A stretch of 29,487 nt of DNA from Pseudomonadota bacterium (GTDB lineage: Bacteria > Pseudomonadota > Gammaproteobacteria > Burkholderiales > Burkholderiaceae), in NCBI GenBank assembly GCA_021783435.1, contig JAJXUC010000031.1, forward strand, positions 1-29,487, given 5' to 3'. Shown here piece by piece: positions 16,006 through 24,061 of the stretch. Position numbers and translations under genes: made by a program. The stretch's first letter is position 1, and every line of letters starts with the position of its first letter. The notes under the pieces were generated by a model that ran no database searches, had not been told where the DNA came from, and worked only from the letters and a program-made list of their open reading frames with translations.

Positions 16006-16482
16006 TCAGCCGCCACCCGCGTAAGCGCATTGCCGCCACGCCTCGAACACCCCGACAGCGACCGCGTTCGACAAATTCAGGCTTCGCTGCTCCGGGCGCA
16101 TCGGCAAGCGTAGGCGCCGCGGCGGTGCGAAATCCTCCAGTATCTCGCTTGGCAATCCGGCGGTCTCGGCACCGAACACCAGCCAGTCACCCGGCTGAAA
16201 ACGGGCCTGACCAAGCAGCGTCGCGGCGAATTTGGTGAAGGCGAACATGCGGGTCGCTTCGACAGGATTTTGCGCGCACCGCCGCAGTGCCGCCCAGTCG
16301 CGATGCACGTGCAATTCGGCGTATTCGTGATAGTCCAGGCCCGCGCGTCGCAATTGCTTGTCGTCAAGCGAAAATCCGAGCGGCTCGACCAGATGCAACG
16401 CGCATCCGGTGTTCGCCGCCAGGCGGATGACGTTGCCTGTGTTGGGCGGAATTTCAGGATGGACCAGGACGATGTTGAACAT
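16006..16482 (-). CDS. trmL: tRNA (cytidine(34)-2'-O)-methyltransferase
   Basis: A 158-residue SPOUT-class methyltransferase, the usual TrmL length, which methylates the wobble 2'-OH of certain leucine tRNAs using SAM. The signatures are MFNIVLVHPEIPPNTGNVIRL (motif 1), LVFGAETAGLP (motif 2) and MRPEQRSLNLSNAVAV (motif 3, the knot). The start at 16482 matches the family N-terminus; the longer frame to 16566 overlaps the end of comF. It lies 46 bases after comF on the same strand and may be co-transcribed with it. Confidence 0.95.
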   Translation of the reverse strand: MFNIVLVHPEIPPNTGNVIRLAANTGCALHLVEPLGFSLDDKQLRRAGLDYHEYAELHVHRDWAALRRCAQNPVEATRMFAFTKFAATLLGQARFQPGDWLVFGAETAGLPSEILEDFAPPRRLRLPMRPEQRSLNLSNAVAVGVFEAWRQCAYAGGG

Positions 16483-16528
16483 GAAGGCGCAAGGCAAATG
16501 GCACATGGGTTGCTGCGGTCGGTAACGC

Positions 16529-17245
16529 TCAACCCGACGGCGGCGTCCGCAAGGCGACGGCCACACGGACCGCTGCTGCCCCTGCGCGCAGCAGCACCGA
16601 TGCGGCTTCGCCCAGGGTGCTGCCAGTGGTCATCACGTCATCGATCAGCACCACATCCTGAGCCTTGCATGGGCCTGGAGCGGCGAAGACGCCGCGCACA
16701 TTCTTGGTCCTCAACGCCAGCGGCAGGCTGCTTTGCGGCAGCATCTCACGCACGCGCACCAAGGCGTCGCTGCGTGCCGTGACGCGAAGCTCCCGAGCAA
16801 AACTGCGCGCCATTTCCCATGCCTGGTTGTAGCCGCGCTGCTGCAGCCGCACGGATGACAGGGGGATGGGTAGCACAAGGCCGGGTCGTGGGTGGCCAGC
16901 GGCCTGCCAGCGCGCGGCGAGTAGTTTGCCGAGCCAACGACCGATCGCCGGTTCGTTGCCAAATTTCAGGCGTTGAATCAAGCGATCGATCGGTACACCA
17001 TAGTCGCCCAGGGTCAAAGTCTGGATGTAAGGTGGTGGTGAGCGCAGGCAAGCCCCGCAGATGAAATCACCAGCCGGCAGCGCCAGACCACAATGGCTGC
17101 AGCGTGGCTCGGCACCACTGAGGTATTGGCCCATGCAGGGTTCGCACAGCGTCTGGCGCGAGGGCAGGGCGCAAAGCTCGCACAAACCCGTCGGACGCAA
17201 GGCAGCACCCATGTGTTCCAGCAGCGAGCCGAGCATCGTTGACAT
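16529..17245 (-). CDS. ComF family protein (phosphoribosyltransferase-like)
   Basis: A 238-residue ComF-type protein. The N-terminus carries a zinc-ribbon-like set of cysteines (CELCALPSRQTLCEPC, then CSHCGLAL and CGACLRS). The C-terminus is a type I phosphoribosyltransferase domain with the PRPP loop VVLIDDVMTTGSTL and the family stretch LPIPLSSVRLQQRGYNQAWEMAR. In competent bacteria ComF helps bring in single-stranded DNA; in others its role is unclear, and in E. coli (GntX) it has been linked to DNA use. ATG 17245 has no Shine-Dalgarno box and a TATAGT only six bases upstream. Confidence 0.92.
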   Translation of the reverse strand: MSTMLGSLLEHMGAALRPTGLCELCALPSRQTLCEPCMGQYLSGAEPRCSHCGLALPAGDFICGACLRSPPPYIQTLTLGDYGVPIDRLIQRLKFGNEPAIGRWLGKLLAARWQAAGHPRPGLVLPIPLSSVRLQQRGYNQAWEMARSFARELRVTARSDALVRVREMLPQSSLPLALRTKNVRGVFAAPGPCKAQDVVLIDDVMTTGSTLGEAASVLLRAGAAAVRVAVALRTPPSG

Positions 17246-17251
17246 GCGGAC

Positions 17252-17257
17252 ACTATA
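17252..17257 (-). promoter_or_regulatory. Candidate -10 box of comF, leaderless start
   Basis: TATAGT on the minus strand ends six bases before the comF ATG, so transcription would begin at about the start codon itself. The -35 region is poor. The lack of a Shine-Dalgarno box supports a leaderless message. Confidence 0.35.
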
Positions 17258-17376
17258 TTGCTTGCCCAGATACCCCCTGAAAATGCCGGGTCGATTCCAG
17301 CTTTCCTCAACCCCTCGAAGGCGACCCGTGTTCAGATTCCGCGGGCGTTCATCACGTCATCACTTCAGCAGGCCAT

Positions 17377-18294
17377 ATGTCCACGCCTCCCACTGCGCTG
17401 CGCCTGGCTCATCAGTCCGGCGTCATGTTCGCGCGCGATCGACTGGCACGCAGGCCAGCCCCCTTCATTTGGCAAGAGGCTGCTCGCCGCATGGCCGAGC
17501 GCTTGCCGCTGCTCAAATTGCAACCCCAGTCGGTGCTCGACATGGGCTGCGCCTGGGGTGATGGCCTTGCCTTGCTGCGCCAACACTACCCCCAAGCGCA
17601 GATCGTCGGTGTGGAACCCTCGGTCTTGCTGGCCGATGTGGCGCGCAAGGCGCATGCGGGTCGAAGCTGGTTGCGCGGCCTGCGCGGTGGAGGCCGAACC
17701 GAGGTGATCGCAGGGCCGTTGTCGGGACCGATCGGCACAGGCACAGTACCCCACGCCGCGCAGATGCTGTGGTCGAATCTGGCACTTCCTTGGGTTGCCG
17801 AGATGGACTCTATGTTCGCCGCTTGGCACCGCGCTTTGCTGCCAGACGGCGTGTTGATGTTCACCACGTTCGGGCCCGACACCTTGCGCGAATTGCGACA
17901 AGCGCAATGCCGCGATTCAGGCATTACCCCGCCTGCATACCCCGACATGCATGACTTGGGCGACATGCTGGTCCAGCAAGGCTTTGCAGAACCTGTGATG
18001 GACATGGAGATGCTGCATCTGCGCTATGCACGCCCCAAAGATGCACTGGCTGAACTTGCCGAACTGGGAAGGCCCGCACACGCCGCCACAGCGCAAGGAT
18101 TGCGTACGCCCCGGCAGTGGCAAGCCTTGCAGCAAGCGTTGCTCAGTCAGGCACAAGCAGTGGGGCAAGCAGAAATCGTGCTGAGTTTCGAGCTGATCTA
18201 CGGCCACGCCTTCAAACTTGCAACCCAGCCTGCTCGCGCTGGTGTAGCCAGCTTCTCTGTGGAGCAACTACGGGCGACCGGGCGCAAACGCTGA
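17377..18294 (+). CDS. SAM-dependent methyltransferase, BioC-like
   Basis: A 305-residue class I methyltransferase. Motif I is SVLDMGCAWGDGLALL with the acidic end of strand 2 in IVGVEPS; the post-motif NLALPWV and the FTTFGPDTLREL stretch are those of BioC, which methylates malonyl-ACP to start biotin synthesis. The FGPDTLREL segment is the best reason for the BioC call. No other biotin gene is in the window, so an orphan BioC or a related enzyme (for example an arginine-hydroxylase NDUFAF5-like homolog) remains possible. ATG 17377 has a weak AGCAGG box; it is divergent from comF. Confidence 0.72.
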   Translation: MSTPPTALRLAHQSGVMFARDRLARRPAPFIWQEAARRMAERLPLLKLQPQSVLDMGCAWGDGLALLRQHYPQAQIVGVEPSVLLADVARKAHAGRSWLRGLRGGGRTEVIAGPLSGPIGTGTVPHAAQMLWSNLALPWVAEMDSMFAAWHRALLPDGVLMFTTFGPDTLRELRQAQCRDSGITPPAYPDMHDLGDMLVQQGFAEPVMDMEMLHLRYARPKDALAELAELGRPAHAATAQGLRTPRQWQALQQALLSQAQAVGQAEIVLSFELIYGHAFKLATQPARAGVASFSVEQLRATGRKR

Positions 18295-18518
18295 TGCGCA
18301 TGGGTGGAGGCCTTCTGCCGGAGTCAATTCGGGGAAATTCCCGAAGCCAGTCCGGTGCCTTGCTGGCATGATGCAAGGCGGTAGTCGGTGACGGACTTTG
18401 TCTCGATACAGACCCGAGATCGTTGTATTTGAGGAACGTGATGATTGGTCAGCGGAGAGCGGTGTTGATTGCGAGCAAGATCGGCGCAAATGACCCCCGC
18501 TATCGTGGCACCCATCTC

Positions 18519-18524
18519 TATAAT
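18519..18524 (+). promoter_or_regulatory. Candidate -10 box (TATAAT) for the oxidase operon
   Basis: A perfect TATAAT stands about 100 bases before the DUF2244 start. No good -35 box lies 16-18 bases upstream, so the promoter may need an activator. The preceding CACCCATCT also resembles the -10 of heat-shock promoters, but no matching -35 is seen. Confidence 0.4.
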
Positions 18525-18548
18525 TCCACGCTGATACGTTTGTGCAGG

Positions 18549-18570
18549 ATTGGTCTTGTGCAAGATCAAT
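18549..18570 (+). promoter_or_regulatory. Palindromic operator or leader hairpin
   Basis: Arms ATTGGTCTTG and CAAGATCAAT are complementary over ten pairs (one G-T) around a 2-base TG centre. It lies about 25 bases downstream of the TATAAT, so it could be a repressor site in the initially transcribed region or a leader hairpin. The factor is unknown. Confidence 0.45.
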
Positions 18571-18623
18571 CCCGGGATTAGGCGGCAATTTTTCGGCAGT
18601 TGCTGGCGAAGCGAGGTGATCAC

Positions 18624-19118
18624 ATGGCTGCACAGTTGGTGAGCGCCCTTGATTTCGGTCTGCTTGGTGCGCCATCTGAGCAAGATGGTGCGCTGATCTG
18701 GCTGTTCAAGCGCAACTGTTCGATCAGCCCCAAACAGTTGCTCGCCTTTTTTGCCTCTATGGCCCTGATCTCGTCGTGCGTGGCGCTGATGTGCTGGGAA
18801 GGCGGTGCGACATTGGTGCCACCATTTACAGTGGCGGAGTTGTTGGCGTTTGGCTCGGCGTTGTATGTCTATGCACGTCATGCTGCGGATCGCGAGCGGG
18901 TGACGGTATCGGCACAGTCGCTGGTTGTGGAGTGGGAGAATGCCGGCCGCATCGAACGGGCCGAGTTCAACCCGAGGTGGGCGAGAATTGTGGTGAACGA
19001 GAAAGGTTTGGTCGAAATTTCAGGGGCGGGCAAGCTGGCTTTCATGGGCCGCTACACCCGGCCTGATCGGCGCGAGAAATTGGCTCGCGACTTGCGCCGT
19101 GCAGTGCTGGCAGTCTGA
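18624..19118 (+). CDS. DUF2244 membrane protein
   Basis: A 164-residue protein with the DUF2244 layout: a short N-terminal part with LIWLFKRNCSISPKQLLAFF, two close hydrophobic helices (about 39-56 and 64-82) and a C-terminal cytoplasmic domain (VTVSAQSLVVEW, RAEFNPRWARIVV, FMGRYTRPDRREKLARDLRRAV). Its function is unknown, but it commonly precedes ctaC in betaproteobacteria, suggesting a part in oxidase assembly. ATG 18624 has a GAGGTG box; TTG 18600 is a less likely start. It ends 42 bases before ctaC. Confidence 0.87.
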   Translation: MAAQLVSALDFGLLGAPSEQDGALIWLFKRNCSISPKQLLAFFASMALISSCVALMCWEGGATLVPPFTVAELLAFGSALYVYARHAADRERVTVSAQSLVVEWENAGRIERAEFNPRWARIVVNEKGLVEISGAGKLAFMGRYTRPDRREKLARDLRRAVLAV

Positions 19119-19160
19119 GCCAAACGGCTCGAACCATTTCAAAACTAGGTGACATCCAAG

Positions 19161-20012
19161 ATGAAACAGTTGAAGTACTACCTGACTGCGGCCTCGGCCC
19201 TGTGTGTCTCCACTGCTTTTGCTGATCAAAGCCTGACGGGCGGCCCGCAAGTCAACGGTATCGATTTCCAGCACCCCGTCACCAGCATCGCGCGCGACGA
19301 GCGCGACCTCAACTACATGGTCATGCTCATCTGCCTGGCCATTGGCATCCTCGTCTTCGGAGTGATGTTCTATTCGGTGTTCAAGCACCGCAAATCCAAG
19401 GGGGCAGTGGCGTCCCAATTCCACGAAAGCACCACGGTCGAAATCGCCTGGACCATCGTTCCGCTGCTGATCGTGATCGCCATGGTCATCCCCGCGACCA
19501 AGACCGTAGTGGCGCAACAAAACGTCTCGGATTCCTACCTCACGATCAAGGTGACGGGTTATCAATGGAAGTGGGGCTACGACTATGTCGACGGCCCTGG
19601 CAAGGGCATCTCGTTTTACTCGACGCTGACGACGCCGATGTCGGAAATCTACGGCAATGCCCCCAAACCCAACAATTACCTCCTGGCTGTTGACCATGAT
19701 CTGGTTGTGCCCGTCAACCAGAAGATCCGCATTCTCACCACATCCATGGACGTCTTGCACGGTTGGTATGTGCCATCGTTCGGGGTGCAAATGGACGCCA
19801 TTCCCGGCTTCATCCGTGAAACCTGGTTCAAGGCTGATCAAGTGGGCACTTACTATGGTCAATGCGCTCAGGTTTGCGGCAAGGGCCATGCCTTCATGCC
19901 CATCGTGGTCAAGGTCGTATCGCTGCCGGACTACACGGCATGGGTCAAAACTGAGCAAGCCAAGTTGAAGAAAGATGGCGGAACGCTAACACCGTCGGGC
20001 GCGACAAGTTAA
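19161..20012 (+). CDS. ctaC: Cytochrome c oxidase subunit II
   Basis: A 283-residue subunit II of an aa3-type oxidase, receiving electrons from cytochrome c at the CuA centre. A signal peptide (cut about residue 21, AFA-DQ) is followed by two membrane helices (about 53-73 and 96-112) and the periplasmic cupredoxin domain. CuA ligands are H200, C235, C239, H243 and M246 (CAQVCGKGHAFM). Q237 stands where many homologs have Glu, which binds through its backbone. The aromatic patch YQWKWGYDY is present. There is no fused cytochrome c domain, so it is not a caa3 type. ATG 19161 has an AGGTGA box; GTG 19149 is possible. Confidence 0.96.
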   Translation: MKQLKYYLTAASALCVSTAFADQSLTGGPQVNGIDFQHPVTSIARDERDLNYMVMLICLAIGILVFGVMFYSVFKHRKSKGAVASQFHESTTVEIAWTIVPLLIVIAMVIPATKTVVAQQNVSDSYLTIKVTGYQWKWGYDYVDGPGKGISFYSTLTTPMSEIYGNAPKPNNYLLAVDHDLVVPVNQKIRILTTSMDVLHGWYVPSFGVQMDAIPGFIRETWFKADQVGTYYGQCAQVCGKGHAFMPIVVKVVSLPDYTAWVKTEQAKLKKDGGTLTPSGATS

Positions 20013-20077
20013 GCGTCTCCTGATGTAACCGGTTCGACTCAGTCACTAATCAATGTGTTTTTTGCCAGGAGTGCAGC

Positions 20078-21706
20078 ATGAGTGCAGTGCTTGATCCAGT
20101 CCATGCCCCAGCCCACAGTGGGGATCATGCGCATGACCATCCACACGGATGGCGCAGATGGGTGTTCTCCACCAACCACAAAGACATCGGCACGATGTAT
20201 CTGGTGTTTGCCTTGTGGATGTTGTTCGAGGGCGGCATTCTGGCGATGGGTATCCGCGCGGAACTCTTCAAGCCCGGGATTCAGTTTCTGAATCCCCAGT
20301 TGTTCCTGTCGTTTTCGACGATGCACGGCATCATGATGATTTTCGGTGCTGTGATGCCTGCGATGGTGGGTTTCGCCAACTGGATGATTCCGCTGCAGGT
20401 CGGCGCCCCCGACATGGCTTTCCCGCGGCTCAACAACTTGAGTTTTTGGATGCTGATTCCTGCCGCTATTTTGCTCACATCATCGTTCTTCGTTCCCGGT
20501 GGGGCACCTGATGTCGGTTGGACACTCTATGCGCCACTGACCATCCAGCAGGGGATGGGTATGGATCTCGTGATTTTCGCGATTCACATCATGGGCGCCT
20601 CGTCCATCATGGGTTCCATCAACATCATCGTCACCATCCTGAACATGCGCGCTCCGGGCATGACGTTGATGAAGATGCCGCTTTTTTCATGGACATGGCT
20701 GATCACGGCATATTTGCTGATTGCCATCATGCCGGTTTTGGCCGGGGCGGTCACCATGACCCTGACTGACCGTCACTTTGGAACCAGCTTCTTCAGTGCT
20801 GCCGGCGGTGGTGACCCCGTCCTTTACCAGCACCTGTTCTGGTTCTTCGGGCACCCCGAGGTTTACGTGATGATTCTGCCCGCCTTCGGCATCGTGAGTG
20901 CTGTCGTGCCGACCTTCGCTCGCAAACCATTGTTTGGCTACAGTTCGATGGTCTATGCATCGGCTTCGATTGCCATCCTCTCATTTATCGTGTGGGCGCA
21001 TCACATGTTCACCGCCGGCATGCCGGTCACGGGCCAGTTGTTCTTCATGTATGCCACGATGTTGATCGCGGTGCCCACAGGCGTCAAAGTGTTCAACTGG
21101 ATTGCCACCATGTGGCGCGGGTCGATGACTTACGAAACCCCCATGCTTTGGGCCATTGGGTTCATTTTCGTCTTTACCTTTGGTGGTTTCTCCGGGCTTG
21201 TGCTGGCGTTGGCGCCAATTGATACCTATGTGCACAACACCTATTACGTCGTCGCCCACTTTCACTACGTTCTGGTTGCAGGCTCCCTGTTTGCCATTTT
21301 CATGGGCTACTACTACTGGTCGCCCAAATGGACGGGATTGATGTACAACGAAACAGCCGGAAAAATTCATTTCTGGGCGTCGATGATCACCTTCAACGTG
21401 ACATTCTTCCCGCAGCATTTGCTTGGACTCGCTGGCATGGTGCGTCGTTACGCTGACTATCCTGTGCAGTTCACCGACTTCAATATGATTTCCTCAATCG
21501 GCGCCTTCGGTTTCGGCCTGTCACAGGCTTACTTCCTTTTTGCCGTCGTGATTCCGATGTTCCGCGGTCAAGGCGATAAAGCGCCACAGCGTCCCTGGGA
21601 CGGAGCGCATGGCTTGGAATGGGAGATTCCTTCACCGGCTCCTTTCCACACTTTTGAAACGCCCCCTAAGCTCGATGCCACTGCAACTAAAATCCTTGGT
21701 TATTGA
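20078..21706 (+). CDS. ctaD: Cytochrome c oxidase subunit I
   Basis: A 542-residue, 12-helix catalytic subunit. Heme a ligands are H83 and H396, the heme a3 ligand is H394, and CuB ligands are H259, H308 and H309. The cross-linked Tyr (Y263) and the A1-type proton-channel Glu (E261) are in GHPEVY, and the K-channel Lys is in PTGVKVF, so this is an A1-type heme-copper oxidase. The cytoplasmic N-terminus is unusually His-rich: six His between residues 9 and 23. An AGGAG box precedes ATG 20078, 65 bases after ctaC. Confidence 0.97.
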   Translation: MSAVLDPVHAPAHSGDHAHDHPHGWRRWVFSTNHKDIGTMYLVFALWMLFEGGILAMGIRAELFKPGIQFLNPQLFLSFSTMHGIMMIFGAVMPAMVGFANWMIPLQVGAPDMAFPRLNNLSFWMLIPAAILLTSSFFVPGGAPDVGWTLYAPLTIQQGMGMDLVIFAIHIMGASSIMGSINIIVTILNMRAPGMTLMKMPLFSWTWLITAYLLIAIMPVLAGAVTMTLTDRHFGTSFFSAAGGGDPVLYQHLFWFFGHPEVYVMILPAFGIVSAVVPTFARKPLFGYSSMVYASASIAILSFIVWAHHMFTAGMPVTGQLFFMYATMLIAVPTGVKVFNWIATMWRGSMTYETPMLWAIGFIFVFTFGGFSGLVLALAPIDTYVHNTYYVVAHFHYVLVAGSLFAIFMGYYYWSPKWTGLMYNETAGKIHFWASMITFNVTFFPQHLLGLAGMVRRYADYPVQFTDFNMISSIGAFGFGLSQAYFLFAVVIPMFRGQGDKAPQRPWDGAHGLEWEIPSPAPFHTFETPPKLDATATKILGY

Positions 21707-21728
21707 GAGCTTTTGTGGGCAATCAAGC

Positions 21729-21833
21729 ATGTCCTCTGAAAAAAACCACCAAAACCTGAGATTGGCACTCGTGCTGCTTAGTATCGTAGTCGTGCTTTTT
21801 CTCGGTTTTGTTTTTAGGTGGTCATTTTTATAA
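21729..21833 (+). CDS. Cytochrome oxidase small assembly protein
   Basis: A 34-residue peptide with a short basic N-terminus and one membrane helix (LRLALVLLSIVVVLFLGFVF). Its size, sequence style and position right after ctaD match the small assembly protein annotated at this place in many Burkholderiales. The ATG at 21729 lies 22 bases after the ctaD stop with only a weak ribosome site. An alternative reading is the truncated N-terminal anchor of a lost Cox11, which usually follows here. Low-GC sequence begins directly after it. Confidence 0.7.
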   Translation: MSSEKNHQNLRLALVLLSIVVVLFLGFVFRWSFL

Positions 21834-21899
21834 TATATTTAAATATTATTAATTTGATGCAACCCGCGTACGCAAAAAAGTACATTCAAGGCCGCGCAG

Positions 21900-22094
21900 T
21901 TGCGTAAATTTCTTTCGGCGTTCAAGGCTATTGCCTGGGCCTTTCTCGGCATTCGTAAATCCAGAGATCAAGAAAATGATTTTGCCAGACTTAATATTAT
22001 TCATATAGTCATTGCTGGTTTGATTTCTGCGGCAATATTTATCGTCATACTCATCAGCATCGTACATTGGGTCGTACACAAATCGAATCCATAA
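21900..22094 (+). CDS. DUF2970 small membrane protein
   Basis: A 64-residue protein with the DUF2970 pattern: a basic start with FKAIAWAFLGIRKSRDQENDFARLN, then one membrane helix (IIHIVIAGLISAAIFIVILISIVHWVV). Function is unknown; it is a standard neighbour of ctaE in this bacterial group. The only start available is TTG at 21900, with a weak AAGG upstream. Family members usually carry a few more N-terminal residues, and the frame upstream (back to a stop at 21855) would supply them but has no start codon. The 5' end may have been altered by a deletion. Confidence 0.75.
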   Translation: MRKFLSAFKAIAWAFLGIRKSRDQENDFARLNIIHIVIAGLISAAIFIVILISIVHWVVHKSNP

Positions 22095-22110
22095 GGAAGA
22101 GGAAGGCAAT

Positions 22111-22971
22111 ATGTCCACACACGTGCAGCCCAAAGGCTATTTCCTGCCAGGCCCCTCGGCATATCCCGCCATGGCAGCAACTGGCGCGCTCACTATGGCG
22201 TTTGGTTTGACATTCTGGTTCAACGGCGTTCCTCACGGCGATCTGTTATTTTTTCTTGGCCTTTTCTTTTTCATATTTACAAAATTTCGCTGGTTCGGGA
22301 AAACAATTTCCGAAAGCGAGGCTGGTAAACATAATCTCGCAGTCGACACCTCCTTTCGTTGGAGTATGAGCTGGTTTATTTTCTCCGAGGTCATGTTTTT
22401 CGCCTCGTTTTTTGGCGCGCTCTACTATTCTCGCGTCTATTCATTGCCTGATCTTTCAGCTTTGCACAGTAAAATTCTCTGGCCAGCCTTCTCGGGGGCT
22501 TGGCCCAGTGTTGGGCCGGCGGGTCTGATTCCAAACATCAAGGAGGCCATGGATCCTTGGCCGATTCCGACAATCAACACGGCTTTGCTACTCTCTTCGG
22601 GCTTGACGTTAACAATTTCCCACCATGCCCTCCGCGCAAGCCACCGGAAAAATGCAATTCTCTGGATGATGCTGACGTTGATACTGGGCTTTGCATTTTT
22701 ATTGTGCCAAGCCTACGAATATCATCATGCTTATGAAGTTTTAGGTATCAAGCTATCTTCGGGCATTTATGGGTCGACCTTTTTTATGCTGACTGGTTTC
22801 CACGGGTTCCATGTATTTTTGGGCGGAACCATGTTATCGGTTGTTCTGTTCCGCCTCATCCGCGGGGACTTCACAGCGGAGCATCACTTCGGATTCGAAG
22901 CGGCTGCGTGGTATTGGCACTTTGTCGACGTCGTCTGGTTGTTGCTTTACGTCTTGGTCTACTGGCTCTGA
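22111..22971 (+). CDS. ctaE: Cytochrome c oxidase subunit III
   Basis: A 286-residue, seven-helix subunit III that stabilises the catalytic core and proton uptake. Typical parts are FRWSMSWFIFSEVMFFASFFGALYYSR (written in pieces here: FRWSMSWFIF, SEVMFFASFF), the Glu in SEV, HHAYEVLGI, LTGFHGFHVFLGG and EAAAWYWHFVDVVWL. It has a GGAAG box before ATG 22111 and is followed by a strong terminator, so it ends the first oxidase transcript. It is visibly richer in A+T than the genes upstream of the cluster. Confidence 0.95.
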   Translation: MSTHVQPKGYFLPGPSAYPAMAATGALTMAFGLTFWFNGVPHGDLLFFLGLFFFIFTKFRWFGKTISESEAGKHNLAVDTSFRWSMSWFIFSEVMFFASFFGALYYSRVYSLPDLSALHSKILWPAFSGAWPSVGPAGLIPNIKEAMDPWPIPTINTALLLSSGLTLTISHHALRASHRKNAILWMMLTLILGFAFLLCQAYEYHHAYEVLGIKLSSGIYGSTFFMLTGFHGFHVFLGGTMLSVVLFRLIRGDFTAEHHFGFEAAAWYWHFVDVVWLLLYVLVYWL

Positions 22972-22988
22972 ATCCATTCCTCATCTAG

Positions 22989-23017
22989 AAAAAACGCCGC
23001 AGTAAGCGGCGTTTTTT
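22989..23017. terminator. Strong bidirectional terminator
   Basis: A perfect 12-bp stem: six A, ACGCCGC-type GC arm, loop AGTAA, then the complement ending in six T. The A-run and T-run make it work in both directions, for ctaE on plus and the DUF2909 gene on minus. Confidence 0.93.
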
Positions 23018-23039
23018 CATCAGGTTCAACTCTGCGAAT

Positions 23040-23252
23040 TTACGAACCAGAAACTGGGAAATCCGCAGGATGAATCCAGCCCATTTTGTAACTGATGATG
23101 ATGAAGAGGAACAGCAAAATGGAAAAGCCGATCCTGAATGTCAGTGCATTGACGGCGCGATTGGTTTTGCCTTTATCTTTCATGACGAAATACAAGCCAG
23201 AAAAAAGACTGACTAGAATCAGAATGAAGGCGATGATGATGATGATTTGCAA
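23040..23252 (-). CDS. DUF2909 twin-transmembrane protein
   Basis: A 70-residue protein with two membrane helices (about 2-24 and 39-60) joined by a basic loop (KDKGKTNRAVNALTFRIG), the pattern of DUF2909 (twin transmembrane protein). Its function is unknown; its repeated place in oxidase clusters suggests a role in assembly. It starts with TTG at 23252, supported by a good AAGGAG six bases upstream. It points against the rest of the cluster, converges on ctaE and shares the terminator. Only 20 bases separate its start from that of the SURF1 gene. Confidence 0.82.
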   Translation of the reverse strand: MQIIIIIAFILILVSLFSGLYFVMKDKGKTNRAVNALTFRIGFSILLFLFIIISYKMGWIHPADFPVSGS

Positions 23253-23272
23253 GTTGAACTCCTTCGTCTGAT

Positions 23273-24061
23273 TTGATCACTGTGTCGATTCTTCCGCCAT
23301 TGAAGTCGCCAGCATCTAAGCCCCTGCTCAAGGTGCGGGAAATCGTGACGTTGATTCTTGCGCTTGCTTTGATTCTGGCGACGGCCTTGCTGGGGAGGTG
23401 GCAACTTGATCGGGCTGAGTACAAGAAGGCTTTGACGGCCCGCATTGCAGAACGCATGCAAGCACCCCCGTTGATTCAAGCTGGAGACGCGCTTGATTTT
23501 AAACCCAATGAGTGGCGCCACGTCATAGCCTATGGTGAATATTCCGTGGACTGGACCGTCTATTTGCAAAATCGCCAGCACAATGATCAGCCTGGATTTT
23601 GGGTGCTGACGCCATTACATATCGCGGGAAGTCAGACTTACATCATGGTGATGCGCGGCTGGGTTCCGCGTAATTTCGACGCCATCGATTTGTTGCCCAA
23701 AGTGAAGACGCCGCGGAAGATAACGCAAGTCGACGGACGTATAGCTCCTGCTCCCTCACAGTGGTTTTCTTTTGCGCCCGACCCGCCTGGAGCGGTGATT
23801 CGTCAAAATATTGAACTTACTCAATTTGCAAAGTATCACAATATCAAAATGCTGCCCTATGTGATTCAAGAAATGGGCGGTGAAAAGGATGGTCTTGTGC
23901 GTAGTTGGCCACAGCCCGATGTCGGCATGTACACCAATTATGGATATGCCTTTCAATGGTATTCCATGACGGCGCTTGGCTTGGGTCTTACCATTTATTT
24001 TCTGGGAAAGCGCGTGCGTGATCGATCCAGAACGTTAAGCCACAAGGAGTTGCATTCGTGA
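23273..24061 (+). CDS. SURF1 family cytochrome oxidase assembly protein
   Basis: A 262-residue SURF1/Shy1 protein that helps deliver heme a to subunit I. It shows the family plan: an N-terminal membrane helix (about 22-42) followed by GRWQLDRAEYKK, the large periplasmic domain (LQNRQHNDQPGFWVLTPL, VMRGWVPRN) and a C-terminal helix after NYGYAFQWYSMTALGL. The start is unclear: TTG 23273 or GTG 23282, neither with a Shine-Dalgarno box. Its stop overlaps the next GTG start by four bases. Confidence 0.93.
   Translation: MITVSILPPLKSPASKPLLKVREIVTLILALALILATALLGRWQLDRAEYKKALTARIAERMQAPPLIQAGDALDFKPNEWRHVIAYGEYSVDWTVYLQNRQHNDQPGFWVLTPLHIAGSQTYIMVMRGWVPRNFDAIDLLPKVKTPRKITQVDGRIAPAPSQWFSFAPDPPGAVIRQNIELTQFAKYHNIKMLPYVIQEMGGEKDGLVRSWPQPDVGMYTNYGYAFQWYSMTALGLGLTIYFLGKRVRDRSRTLSHKELHS

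Larger units (their letters stand above)
18295..18623 (+). other. Intergenic region upstream of the oxidase cluster
   Basis: A gap of 329 bases with no convincing gene on either strand. It holds a short hairpin at 18328-18345 (TTCGGG / CCCGAA) soon after the methyltransferase gene, a perfect TATAAT at 18519-18524, and a strong palindrome at 18549-18570. It is therefore best read as a weak terminator followed by the promoter and leader of the DUF2244-ctaC operon. No known RNA family was recognised. Confidence 0.6.

Noticed and set aside
18268..18675. Minus-strand frame (135 codons) in the gap before DUF2244
   Set aside because: No ribosome site, no known pattern, overlaps the promoter-like region; treated as chance.
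21857..21905. ATG-started 16-codon frame in the AT-rich spacer, considered as a Cox11 remnant
   Set aside because: Too short and without similarity to the Cox11 N-terminus as I know it.
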